From contig JAQVZR010000091.1 in the NCBI GenBank assembly GCA_028708105.1, positions 1-7,041 on the forward strand: 7,041 nt of DNA. The letters are read 5' to 3'. Below the pieces are notes generated by a model. It did no database searches, was not told the DNA's origin, and saw only the letters and a program-made list of their open reading frames with translations. Positions within the stretch are counted from its first letter, which is position 1, and each line of letters opens with the position of its first letter. Positions 1 to 6,637 of the stretch are shown one piece after another. A program made the position numbers and the translations under genes. This DNA is from Desulfoplanes sp. GTDB lineage: Bacteria > Desulfobacterota > Desulfovibrionia > Desulfovibrionales > Desulfomicrobiaceae.

Positions 1-425
1 TTGAGTGTCCGCAGGGCAAGACGTTCCTCCGCTTCCTGCAACTGCAGCTGGGCAAGTTCAATTTCGGTTTCCTGAGCGTCCCTGTCGTCGACGGAGATGA
101 GCTTCTTCTTAAAGAGCTCTTCGTTACGCAGTGCTTTACGCTTCCCAAAGGCAACCTGTGCACGAGCCAGCTGGACCGCGGCCATTTCCACGCCGCATTT
201 GAGGGTGGCCAGGACCTGACCTTTTCTGACCAGATCACCGCGCTCGACATTGATCGTCTCTATGACCCCCACCACCGGACTGCTGAGATCGACGACTTCG
301 CTTGGCGCGATCAATCCTTCAAGGGCGGTGGCACTCTTCTCCTGGGCATGGAGAGAAGTTTCAAAGAACATCCCGCCAACAACAACCAGCAATGCAAACA
401 AACAACAAATATTACGCATTTTCAT
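1..425 (-). CDS. Periplasmic adaptor (HlyD/RND membrane-fusion family), N-terminal part
   Basis: This is the first 141 codons of a gene that continues past the left edge. It starts at the ATG at 425-423, with a GGGG ribosome site (436-433) 7 nt upstream; a second ATG lies two codons on. Residues 1-27 form a signal peptide: a short basic start, a hydrophobic core (LFALLVVVGG) and a likely cleavage after the LHA motif. Residues about 48-76 match the biotinyl/lipoyl half-motif of adaptors, including VGVIETINVERGDLVRKGQ. From about residue 80 the chain is charged and heptad-like, rich in Ala, Gln, Glu and Leu, as in the ascending helix of the adaptor hairpin. Unlike the other two adaptors here it has no retained membrane anchor, so it should be a soluble periplasmic subunit linking inner-membrane parts to an outer-membrane channel. 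It overlaps the SecA-like gene by 14 nt, suggesting translational coupling. The family is clear; the cargo is not. Confidence 0.9.
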   Translation of the reverse strand, partial: MKMRNICCLFALLVVVGGMFFETSLHAQEKSATALEGLIAPSEVVDLSSPVVGVIETINVERGDLVRKGQVLATLKCGVEMAAVQLARAQVAFGKRKALRNEELFKKKLISVDDRDAQETEIELAQLQLQEAEERLALRTL

Positions 426-2412
426 TTTTGTACCCCGCAAAAGCCAAAGCATCCTTCTTGTCTTTATCCTGTTTCATAAGCTGGCTGCGCACCAGCCTAT
501 GCTGTTTTTCCACCCTGTGTTGGAGAATGCCCAGCACCTGATCCACCCACCATGTCACCTTTTTCCCCTGTGGGAAAAAATGCCTTATGACCCAGCGGAA
601 AACGGGACATCGTGCATCATGGAGCAAAGCGTCATCCAGAGAAAGAATCTCCAGAAAGGAGCCAGGATCTCCCTGCCTGCCGCATCGGCCTGCCAGTTGC
701 CTGTCGATTCTTCCGGATTCGTGACGTTCAGTGAGTATGACCATAAGCCCGCCCAGTTCCGCAACGCCCTGCATAAGCCGGATGTCCGTTCCGCGCCCTG
801 CCATGTTCGTGGCAATGGTGATCCTCCCAACCTCTCCTGCCCGGGCCACAATATCTGCCTCGAGACTGTCCTGCCGGGCATTGAGAATCGTGTGTTCGAG
901 TCCGTGCCTGCTAAGTATCTCTCCAGCCCGTTCCGAAGCGGCGACCGTACGTGTTCCGAGGAGAACGGGTCGCCCTTTTTCGTGTTCGACCCGCACGCAC
1001 CGTGCAACTTCCTCCCACTTGAGATCGGCGCAGGGGAAAATTTTTCCCTGCTGTCGAATCCGTCTGAGAGGTTTGTTGGTGGGGACTTTGGCAACACCCA
1101 GGCGGTAGACACTCCACAATTCCCGACGCACTTCATGGGCCGTTCCTGTCATCCCGGCAAGGTGAAGATAACGCCTGAAAAAAACCTGGTAACTTGTTCG
1201 AATCACTGTTTCGTTGCGGCTGGAAGGAGGACACCCTTCCTTGATTTCGATCATCTGATGTAATCCATGTTCCCAGGAGCGATCGGGCATAAGTCTCCCG
1301 GTAAATTCGTCCACAATGGCGACCTTGCCCTCGTGGATCACGTAATGCTCGTTGAGATGGTAGAGATGCAGGGCAGTCAAAGCCTGACGGATAGTTTCTT
1401 CTCTTCGTAACCGCGTCTTCCACAATCCTCCGAACTTTTTTGAAACATTGGCGATCTTCTCTTGTCCGCCAGGGGTAAGGCGCAGCGTATGTTCCTGCGT
1501 CGAAAGGATAAAATCCTCATTCTTTTCAAGGCACTCAGCCATATCCAGGGCCTGACGATACATTCCGTACATCCCGGGATCATCGGTTTTTCTGGAGAGG
1601 ATAAGGGGCGTGCGCGCCTCGTCGATGAGCACGCTGTCAGCCTCATCGACAATGGCGAAATGCAGCCCGCGAAGGACCAGATTATTGAGCCTGCTCGACC
1701 CTGGTGCCAGATATTCCTTGTGCAATTCCAGCGTTCCACGGCACGAGCCCAAGGCAGTACTGTCTCTGAGATAGTCAAAGGCGATTTCCTTGTTGGTGAC
1801 ATAGGTAATGTCACAGTCATAGGCCGCCCTTCGTCCTGCCGAATCCATGCCGTGCATGACGCACCCCACACTCAACCCCATTGCCCTGTACAAGGGGCCC
1901 ATTTCCTTTGCATCCCGTTCGGCAAGATAGTCATTGACCGTGATAACATGAACAGGGATGCCTGCCAGAGCTGCGGTTGCCGCTGCAAGTGTCGCGGTGA
2001 GGGTCTTGCCCTCACCTGTCTCCATCTCTGCAATCAGCCCATTCAGGATATACCATCCCCCGCGGATCTGACTCTCGTAATGACGCATGCCGAGTACCCG
2101 GAAGGATGTCTCGCGGATCAGAGCAAAACTCCGGCTGACAAGAGGAATATCCAGTTTTTCTCTTCGCAGTTCCTGGACAATTGTCATAATTTTGGCGGAA
2201 AGCCCCTGCTCACTCAGATCCCTGAACTCCGGTTCAAAGGCGACCACCTGGCGGACGAACCGTGCCCAGGTTGTCCGCCGGATACGCAGAGGACGGATCA
2301 TAGCTGCCACCCCGCCACAAACTATTTCTTCGAATGGCGACAGGACGGGAACAACGCGTTCGGGACGAAAAGCCCGGGATGCTGGTGCAGCGTTCTGGAG
2401 AGTCTGCAGCAA
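412..2412 (-). CDS. Short SecA-like translocase ATPase lacking the C-terminal domains
   Basis: This is a SecA-family ATPase of 666 residues from the chosen TTG start; ordinary SecA has about 840-900. It has Walker A TGEGKT (132-137), TVNDYLAERDA (about 158-168), FDYLRD (212-217), Walker B VDEADSVLIDEARTP (255-269), a compact preprotein cross-linking region, IVDEFTGRLMPDRSWEHGLHQ (366-386), LAGMTGTA (418-425), ATNMAGRGTDI (534-544) and the arginine-finger motif QLAGRCGRQGDPGS (572-585). All ATPase motifs are intact, so it is probably an active motor. It stops about 80 residues after the arginine fingers, inside the long scaffold helix, and so lacks the helical wing, the two-helix finger and the C-terminal zinc linker. 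TTG at 2412 is preferred because a perfect AGGAGG lies 6 nt upstream. ATGs at 2517 (701 aa) and 2301 (629 aa) have weaker sites; clear SecA similarity begins near the 2301 ATG. It probably drives export with the flanking adaptors rather than general secretion (inference). Confidence 0.93.
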   Translation of the reverse strand: MLQTLQNAAPASRAFRPERVVPVLSPFEEIVCGGVAAMIRPLRIRRTTWARFVRQVVAFEPEFRDLSEQGLSAKIMTIVQELRREKLDIPLVSRSFALIRETSFRVLGMRHYESQIRGGWYILNGLIAEMETGEGKTLTATLAAATAALAGIPVHVITVNDYLAERDAKEMGPLYRAMGLSVGCVMHGMDSAGRRAAYDCDITYVTNKEIAFDYLRDSTALGSCRGTLELHKEYLAPGSSRLNNLVLRGLHFAIVDEADSVLIDEARTPLILSRKTDDPGMYGMYRQALDMAECLEKNEDFILSTQEHTLRLTPGGQEKIANVSKKFGGLWKTRLRREETIRQALTALHLYHLNEHYVIHEGKVAIVDEFTGRLMPDRSWEHGLHQMIEIKEGCPPSSRNETVIRTSYQVFFRRYLHLAGMTGTAHEVRRELWSVYRLGVAKVPTNKPLRRIRQQGKIFPCADLKWEEVARCVRVEHEKGRPVLLGTRTVAASERAGEILSRHGLEHTILNARQDSLEADIVARAGEVGRITIATNMAGRGTDIRLMQGVAELGGLMVILTERHESGRIDRQLAGRCGRQGDPGSFLEILSLDDALLHDARCPVFRWVIRHFFPQGKKVTWWVDQVLGILQHRVEKQHRLVRSQLMKQDKDKKDALAFAGYKNENA

Positions 2413-2418
2413 AATGGT

Positions 2419-2424
2419 CCTCCT
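2419..2424 (-). promoter_or_regulatory. Ribosome binding site deciding the TTG start of the SecA-like gene
   Basis: The minus strand reads AGGAGG followed by ACCATT and then TTG. This is a perfect Shine-Dalgarno core at 6-nt spacing, in frame with the SecA-like protein. The upstream in-frame ATG at 2517 has only an AGG directly touching the start codon. Confidence 0.8.
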
Positions 2425-2453
2425 GAAACAGGTAAAAGAGACCAGCAAGGTAG

Positions 2454-2472
2454 AAGCGGCTTCCAGCCGCTT
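2454..2472 (-). promoter_or_regulatory. Intercistronic hairpin between the M50 fusion and the SecA-like gene
   Basis: The minus strand reads AAGCGGCT, GGA, AGCCGCTT: a perfect 8-bp inverted repeat with a 3-nt loop. It can grow to about 11 bp if one A is bulged. It lies between the stop of the M50 fusion (2532) and the SecA ribosome site, 29 nt before that site. No T-run follows on either strand, so it is not a canonical intrinsic terminator. An mRNA-processing or stability element that sets the relative dose of the SecA-like protein is a reasonable guess. The rest of the 119-nt gap shows no other gene. Confidence 0.6.
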
Positions 2473-2531
2473 TCTTTGGTCATTAAAAAATGAAAATGGT
2501 ATTACTATGCCATCCATCCTGAAGAACCGGA

Positions 2532-4679
2532 TCAGATACTCAGGTGTCCCAGGACAAGACGACGGAAAAAACGGTACCAGCGGTATCCAAGAGGTTCAGC
2601 GCCATGATCGAAGAGGACATACACCCGTTCCCCAAACCGGTTGACGGATACATTCTCAACTCCCAGTTCAAACTGATATATCTTAGTAAACGATTCCCGC
2701 TTTTGAGGACTTTCAGGATTCAAGGCAAACCGGCCGCCTCCCTCCAGACTCAGGGCAAGGCTTGGAAGACTTCTGGAAACCCCGGGGACCTGTCGCAGGA
2801 TCACTGCGGGATAAACGGTATCAAGATTTTCCACCAGACGGACCTTGACCCCTTCCAAGTGGGAACGGATCAGGTCCACATCTTCTTCAGGCACCACAAC
2901 CCGGACAATAAGGGCGGGATTGTCCGCCATATACCCCACAACCTGCCCTTGGGTCAGAAACTGTCCCTTGAGATTTGGTCCATCAGGCAGAATGAGTTCC
3001 CCGGCACAGGGGGTGCGCACTGTCAACTGGTCTTCCTGTTCCTGTTCCCGATGGAGCTGAGCCTTGATTTTTTTGATCTGCTCTCCGAGTATTTCCTTCT
3101 CAATGGGTTCGCCCGTAAGGCTCAGACGAAGGCGGGCATCGAATTCTTCAAGTCGTGCCCGGGCGACCCGGACCCGCATGGACAGTTCCTGATTTTCACA
3201 CACCAGGACAGGCTCTCCCTGCCCTAGTCGTGTCCCCGAGGATGCGGCAACGCTGTCCACGAAGCCCTCCACACCGGCCCTGACGGCACACCGTTCCGGC
3301 AACCAGACAACGCCTTCCGCCTGGATACGGTACGGCAGGGGAACAAACCATACAGCCATGAGCAACACGGCACTCAGAATAAGTGTCAAAAAAGGCAACG
3401 GATTGGGTTCTTCTCCCGGCCGCCGTGCGGAAAAAAAGAGGCTACGTATTCCACGGACCAGGGGAAGAAGAAACCGCCATATCCCGACCCATACGCCAAT
3501 AATAATGCCCAACAAGAGATATTTGCTCGCAATGAACAACGCGATCCGGAAAAAAAGAAAAATCCGGTACACAAAGGCGGCGATCCCGTACACGAAAAAC
3601 CAGAAGGGTTCGCCATGGGTCGTCGCCGGGGAGGGAACCTCTTCCCGGCGCATGACATGGCGCTGCAGAAGATACGAAAAAAATCTGTTGGATCTGTCGG
3701 CAAGATTAGGAATTTCCAGAAAATCTGAAAGGATGTAATAGGCATCAAAACGCAGCAGGGGATTACCGTTGAAAAGCAGGGTTGTCACCCCGCCAATCAC
3801 AGCGGTATTAAAGGCAAGGGTCCGTACAAGTCCGGGTTCCACCAGCGTCCAGACAATTACGGCCAGAGCCGCGAGAAAAAGCTCCACCATGATCCCGGCG
3901 GCGGCCACGCCCATTCGTTGGTACTTGCTCAAAAAAGCGCTCGAAGACGAGGCATCCACATAGGGAATAGGCATGAAGACCAGAAGCATGACCCCCATTT
4001 CATGAACTTCCCCCCCCCAGCGCTTGACCGCGTAGGCGTGACCGAATTCATGGAAAACCTTGATAACCGGGTACAAAAACCAGAGCAGAAGGATATTTTC
4101 CATGGCAAGGACACGATCGGCGAGATTTTCCGTGAACTCGCTCCAGTGCATGGCCATCAAAAAAAGCGCCGTCGTTACCAGGGCAATCCATATCATGGCG
4201 GCAGGAGTACTAAAGAGCAGATTCCCCACAAAACGGGTTCGCTCCAGAAAATGATCAGGGTCCAACAGAGAAAACCGCATGGCTAAGGGATAGCCGTACT
4301 TGCTCATGAGACGGTTGCGGCGCGCTGTTTTGTACCGCCGGTCCATGTCGTGAAACTCGGGGGGAATATCCGCTATGAGCAGATCAGACCGATGCAGGTG
4401 GGTAAGCAGACCGATGACTTCATCCTGGGTTGGCGTGTCTTCACCAAGGCGTTCGCTCACCTCTGTCCAGATTGCTTCCACTGTTCGTGAACCGTTCATG
4501 AGGCCGATCATGAGATATGCCTCAGGAGAAAATCTGTGAGTTTTACCTGTCACCAGATCCTGCAGCACATACCAGCTCTTCCCGCGATAGATATGCCGAT
4601 GAATCCGGGCATGATTTCTGAGCCTGGGTCTCAGGTCCGCCACCTTGTACCACGAAGGGCTAAAAAGAGAAACGTGCAT
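2532..4679 (-). CDS. PqqD-like / M50 zinc metalloprotease / HlyD-adaptor fusion, integral membrane protein
   Basis: This is a 715-residue membrane protein of the 'putative peptide zinc metalloprotease' type. Residues about 25-105 look like a PqqD-type winged-helix domain (YRGKSWYVLQDLVTGKTHRF, then a helical part). The M50 core has the zinc motif HEFGH (210-214) and a distal NGNPLLRFDAYY (304-315) whose Asp312 would be the third ligand; the usual FDGYY is FDAYY here. The VDASSS segment (241-246) is also family-typical. Hydrophobic segments lie near 159-177, 195-208, 228-241, 257-279, 285-303, 360-385, 386-406 and 430-448. After the last helix, residues 452-495 and 550-595 form two lipoyl-like halves around a charged helical stretch (497-550), placing an HlyD adaptor arm in the periplasm. 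The start is ATG with AGGAGG 5 nt away. It is probably the membrane core of the exporter. Whether it cleaves substrate or only holds the fold is unknown. Confidence 0.92.
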   Translation of the reverse strand: MHVSLFSPSWYKVADLRPRLRNHARIHRHIYRGKSWYVLQDLVTGKTHRFSPEAYLMIGLMNGSRTVEAIWTEVSERLGEDTPTQDEVIGLLTHLHRSDLLIADIPPEFHDMDRRYKTARRNRLMSKYGYPLAMRFSLLDPDHFLERTRFVGNLLFSTPAAMIWIALVTTALFLMAMHWSEFTENLADRVLAMENILLLWFLYPVIKVFHEFGHAYAVKRWGGEVHEMGVMLLVFMPIPYVDASSSSAFLSKYQRMGVAAAGIMVELFLAALAVIVWTLVEPGLVRTLAFNTAVIGGVTTLLFNGNPLLRFDAYYILSDFLEIPNLADRSNRFFSYLLQRHVMRREEVPSPATTHGEPFWFFVYGIAAFVYRIFLFFRIALFIASKYLLLGIIIGVWVGIWRFLLPLVRGIRSLFFSARRPGEEPNPLPFLTLILSAVLLMAVWFVPLPYRIQAEGVVWLPERCAVRAGVEGFVDSVAASSGTRLGQGEPVLVCENQELSMRVRVARARLEEFDARLRLSLTGEPIEKEILGEQIKKIKAQLHREQEQEDQLTVRTPCAGELILPDGPNLKGQFLTQGQVVGYMADNPALIVRVVVPEEDVDLIRSHLEGVKVRLVENLDTVYPAVILRQVPGVSRSLPSLALSLEGGGRFALNPESPQKRESFTKIYQFELGVENVSVNRFGERVYVLFDHGAEPLGYRWYRFFRRLVLGHLSI
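4010..4018 (-). repeat. G9 homopolymer tract inside the M50 fusion gene
   Basis: Nine consecutive G on the coding strand (C9 on the plus strand) span codons 221-224 (TGG GGG GGG GAA), seven residues after the HEFGH zinc motif. Gain or loss of one base would shift the frame and cut the protein off within the membrane protease domain. Confidence 0.95.
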
Positions 4680-4684
4680 GCTCG

Positions 4685-4690
4685 CCTCCT
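4685..4690 (-). promoter_or_regulatory. Ribosome binding site of the M50 fusion, overlapping the upstream stop codon
   Basis: AGGAGG lies 5 nt before the ATG at 4679. Its first two bases are the last two bases of the TAG stop codon (4691-4689) of the GAF-HlyD gene. A ribosome finishing one protein therefore sits on the initiation site of the next, as expected for coupled translation. Confidence 0.85.
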
Positions 4691-6548
4691 ATCCCCACCA
4701 GGTCCAGGCCCAGAGTTTGATTTTTTGCAAAAAATCCCAGGTCCAGATAGAGGCATAGCTCCTTTTGTCGATAAATATTTTGCCTACGCCTTCCATTCCA
4801 GGCCGAAGTCTCGGAGATGATTTTACCAGTTCTGCTTCGACGCGAAAGACATTGTGACCGTTTCTGGGAGAAGTCAGGGGGGTGATTTTTGTCACGGAAA
4901 AAGGAAACTTTTCCTGCGGCAGGGCGGTGAGAAGAAGTTCTCCGGTCTCACCCTCACGGATTTGCACGATATGGCTTTCATCGACATACAGAGCCACCCG
5001 ATATGAATGCATGGGGGCCATGGTAAAAAGAGCCTGCCCCCTTTCCACTGGCTCGCCAAGCATCTGTGAAAGGTCGCCTTCCAGAACCAGGCCGTCAAAA
5101 GGAGCTGCAAGCCGGGACCTGGAGATGCGGGTCTGTACAAGATGGAGTTGCGCATCCACCTGTTCCAGCTGTGATTCAATGATCCTGATTTTCGACCGGT
5201 CGTACCCTGCCAGAGCTTCCTGGTATTGCGAATGGAGCTGAGCCTGTTGGCTTAGATAGGACATTTTTTCCAGTTCCAGGTCACGGTCGTCCATGGTGCA
5301 CAGGATTTCACCGGAGCGTACCGTTTCACCAGCCCTCACGAAGGCGTCCTTGATATACCCGTCAAAGGGAACAACAACTATCCGCCTGGAGGTCGCTTCG
5401 AGCGTGGAATCCGCCGAAATTCTGTAGTCACCCCGTAGGATGCAGGCCATAAAAATTGTCATCCCGAGGAGTATGACAATCAGTTTGGCACCCAGATGAT
5501 GTATCCCTAACAGGCTCCGCAGCTGTCGGCCCGTACTGTCCATGATCTTACGTGCCAGAGATTGGCCATTTTTTCGTTTTTCTTCCAGGGCCGGAACAGC
5601 CAGGCTTGCTACTCCCCTGCAGAAATCGATTTCTTCTTCTCGGAACCCAGATTTTCCGGACCTCTCAAAGACAAGGGCGCCGTAATATTTCTGAAGGTGA
5701 TGCAGAGGAAGGGTTAAAATATGCTGCGCACCGCATTGCCGCGCAAGTGCCTCGTGTTCCCGTACCACGACCATCTGATCGTCAGGTGGCGGGAAGAGAA
5801 TTTCCCTGCGCTGCAGAATGGCCTCGTCCATAGCTGTTGCTATGTTTCTCACCAAATTCATACTGCGGCTGATATCCACGCTGTGAGAAATGGCCTCCAC
5901 CCGGGAACGTCTGTTCCTGTACAGCCCGAAAGACACCCTGTCACATTGCAGGCGGGACGCCGCCTCGGTCACCAGGGCCAAGGCAGCGCTCTGAAAGGTT
6001 TCCTCGGCATGGACCACGGTGAGAAGATCAACAGCTGCCTGCAGCCGCTCGATGCGGTTTTTATTTTTAGCCGTCTGTTCCCGTCGGTACAGAAGTTCCA
6101 GCCCGCGAACACCCCATTGCAGTTGTTCCATGACCTCGGCAAACGCAGTCCTCGTTGCAGCCGTGAATTCCAGGGCCGCCACGCCTATCAGATCATCGTC
6201 GATCATGACGGGATATCCGGCAGCAGCCGTAAGAACAGACCGCGAATTGCCATCCGCGGGAAGCTCCACAAGGATTCCTTCCCTATCGGCAAGAACCTGT
6301 TCGCAAAGATCCGCGAGACGTTCCGGTGTCGCGCTGGATTGAGGCCAAAGAGCAACAGGAGAATACTGCGGGGTGGCAGTATCCTTGAGCACGACAATCC
6401 CCTGGACCACTCCGGAGATCATGGAACACTGGATTACCAGCCAGTCAAAGGAATTCTCCCTGATACCCGAAGCGTCCAAAAGGTGTTCCCAGGCATCACA
6501 TTTTGCACTGTGAATAACGGCCTGTGTGTCATGAACCTGATCCGACAT
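4689..6548 (-). CDS. GAF-domain protein fused to a membrane-anchored HlyD-type adaptor
   Basis: This is a 619-residue two-part protein. Residues about 30-155 look like a diverged GAF fold (ending in IGVAALEF and a long helix). Residues about 165-325 are a clearer GAF domain (LQCDRVSFGLYR near 200-210, GALVFERSGKSGFREEEIDF near 290-309). After a basic stretch there is one membrane helix at about 354-371 (AKLIVILLGMTIFMACIL). The second part is an HlyD adaptor: a lipoyl-like half VVVPFDGYIKDAFVRAGETV (391-410), a short coiled-coil hairpin (about 420-475), the returning half LAAPFDGLVLEGDLSQMLGE (480-499) and a beta-barrel ending in LRPGMEGVGKIFID (581-594). The C-terminus is tryptophan-rich. 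With N-in topology the GAF part is cytoplasmic and the adaptor periplasmic. The GAF ligand cannot be read from sequence. It starts at ATG with GGAG 9 nt upstream and is followed 9 nt later by the M50 fusion. It is the first gene of the unit and may be its sensor or assembly subunit (inference). Confidence 0.9.
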   Translation of the reverse strand: MSDQVHDTQAVIHSAKCDAWEHLLDASGIRENSFDWLVIQCSMISGVVQGIVVLKDTATPQYSPVALWPQSSATPERLADLCEQVLADREGILVELPADGNSRSVLTAAAGYPVMIDDDLIGVAALEFTAATRTAFAEVMEQLQWGVRGLELLYRREQTAKNKNRIERLQAAVDLLTVVHAEETFQSAALALVTEAASRLQCDRVSFGLYRNRRSRVEAISHSVDISRSMNLVRNIATAMDEAILQRREILFPPPDDQMVVVREHEALARQCGAQHILTLPLHHLQKYYGALVFERSGKSGFREEEIDFCRGVASLAVPALEEKRKNGQSLARKIMDSTGRQLRSLLGIHHLGAKLIVILLGMTIFMACILRGDYRISADSTLEATSRRIVVVPFDGYIKDAFVRAGETVRSGEILCTMDDRDLELEKMSYLSQQAQLHSQYQEALAGYDRSKIRIIESQLEQVDAQLHLVQTRISRSRLAAPFDGLVLEGDLSQMLGEPVERGQALFTMAPMHSYRVALYVDESHIVQIREGETGELLLTALPQEKFPFSVTKITPLTSPRNGHNVFRVEAELVKSSPRLRPGMEGVGKIFIDKRSYASIWTWDFLQKIKLWAWTWWG

Positions 6549-6557
6549 GTAATTTTA

Positions 6558-6561
6558 CTCC
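6558..6561 (-). promoter_or_regulatory. Ribosome binding site of the GAF-HlyD gene, abutting the terminator T-run
   Basis: GGAG at 9-nt spacing from the ATG at 6548. It follows the last T of the terminator tract with no spacer, so any transcript that terminates there ends just before the initiation site. Confidence 0.75.
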
Positions 6562-6611
6562 AAAAAAAATTGCGAAGCTGATGTCGAAAAAACAACCGCC
6601 ATCAGCCCCGC
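6562..6611 (-). terminator. Strong intrinsic terminator directly before the first operon gene
   Basis: On the minus strand GCGGGGCTGATG (6611-6600) can pair with CATCAGCTTCGC (6583-6572) over 12 positions, two of them G-U, with a 16-nt loop. AA and then eight T (6569-6562) follow. This is a textbook Rho-independent terminator acting leftward. It may end transcription of the upstream gene. Because only 13 nt separate it from the GAF-HlyD start codon, any promoter upstream of it must be read through, so it may also be a transcription attenuator. I see no convincing promoter between it and the start codon. Confidence 0.85.
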
Positions 6612-6637
6612 AATGGTCTTAATATCAATGGGCGGGG
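6606..6637 (-). promoter_or_regulatory. Possible antiterminator hairpin competing with the terminator
   Basis: CCCCGC (6637-6632) is the exact complement of GCGGGG (6611-6606), giving six G-C pairs around a 20-nt loop. GCGGGG is also the outer half of the terminator's 5' arm, so the two structures are mutually exclusive at their bases. The stop codon of the small reading frame (6627-6625) falls in this loop. A ribosome stopping there would cover the upstream arm and favour the terminator. The pairing is seen; the regulatory role is inferred. Confidence 0.4.

Noticed and set aside
585..1136. A 183-codon minus-strand frame inside the SecA-like gene.
   Set aside because: It overlaps the SecA NBD2 motifs in another frame. 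The SecA frame is supported by many conserved motifs and this one by none.
250..1263. A 337-codon open frame on the plus strand.
   Set aside because: It lies wholly antisense to the SecA-like gene and adaptor, has no family-like motifs, and is a by-product of the minus-strand codon pattern.
1462..2493. A 343-codon open frame on the plus strand.
   Set aside because: It is antisense to the conserved SecA motifs. Its composition (Cys, His and Pro rich, no domain) is typical of a shadow frame.
2515..2517. ATG at 2517 as the start of the SecA-like gene.
   Set aside because: Its only upstream purine run touches the ATG, and the added 35 residues do not resemble SecA. The TTG at 2412 has AGGAGG at ideal spacing. 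It is not fully excluded.
6552..6557. TAAAAT on the minus strand, a near-match to a -10 promoter box.
   Set aside because: No acceptable -35 element lies 16-18 nt upstream, and transcription would start at or inside the start codon. It is more simply the spacer after GGAG.
5721..6581. A 286-codon plus-strand open frame reaching into the leader region.
   Set aside because: It is antisense to the GAF-HlyD gene, shows no recognisable domain, and has no convincing ribosome site.
6562..6611. Bidirectional terminator.
   Set aside because: On the plus strand the stem is followed by AATGGTCTTAAT, with no T-run, so only leftward termination is supported.
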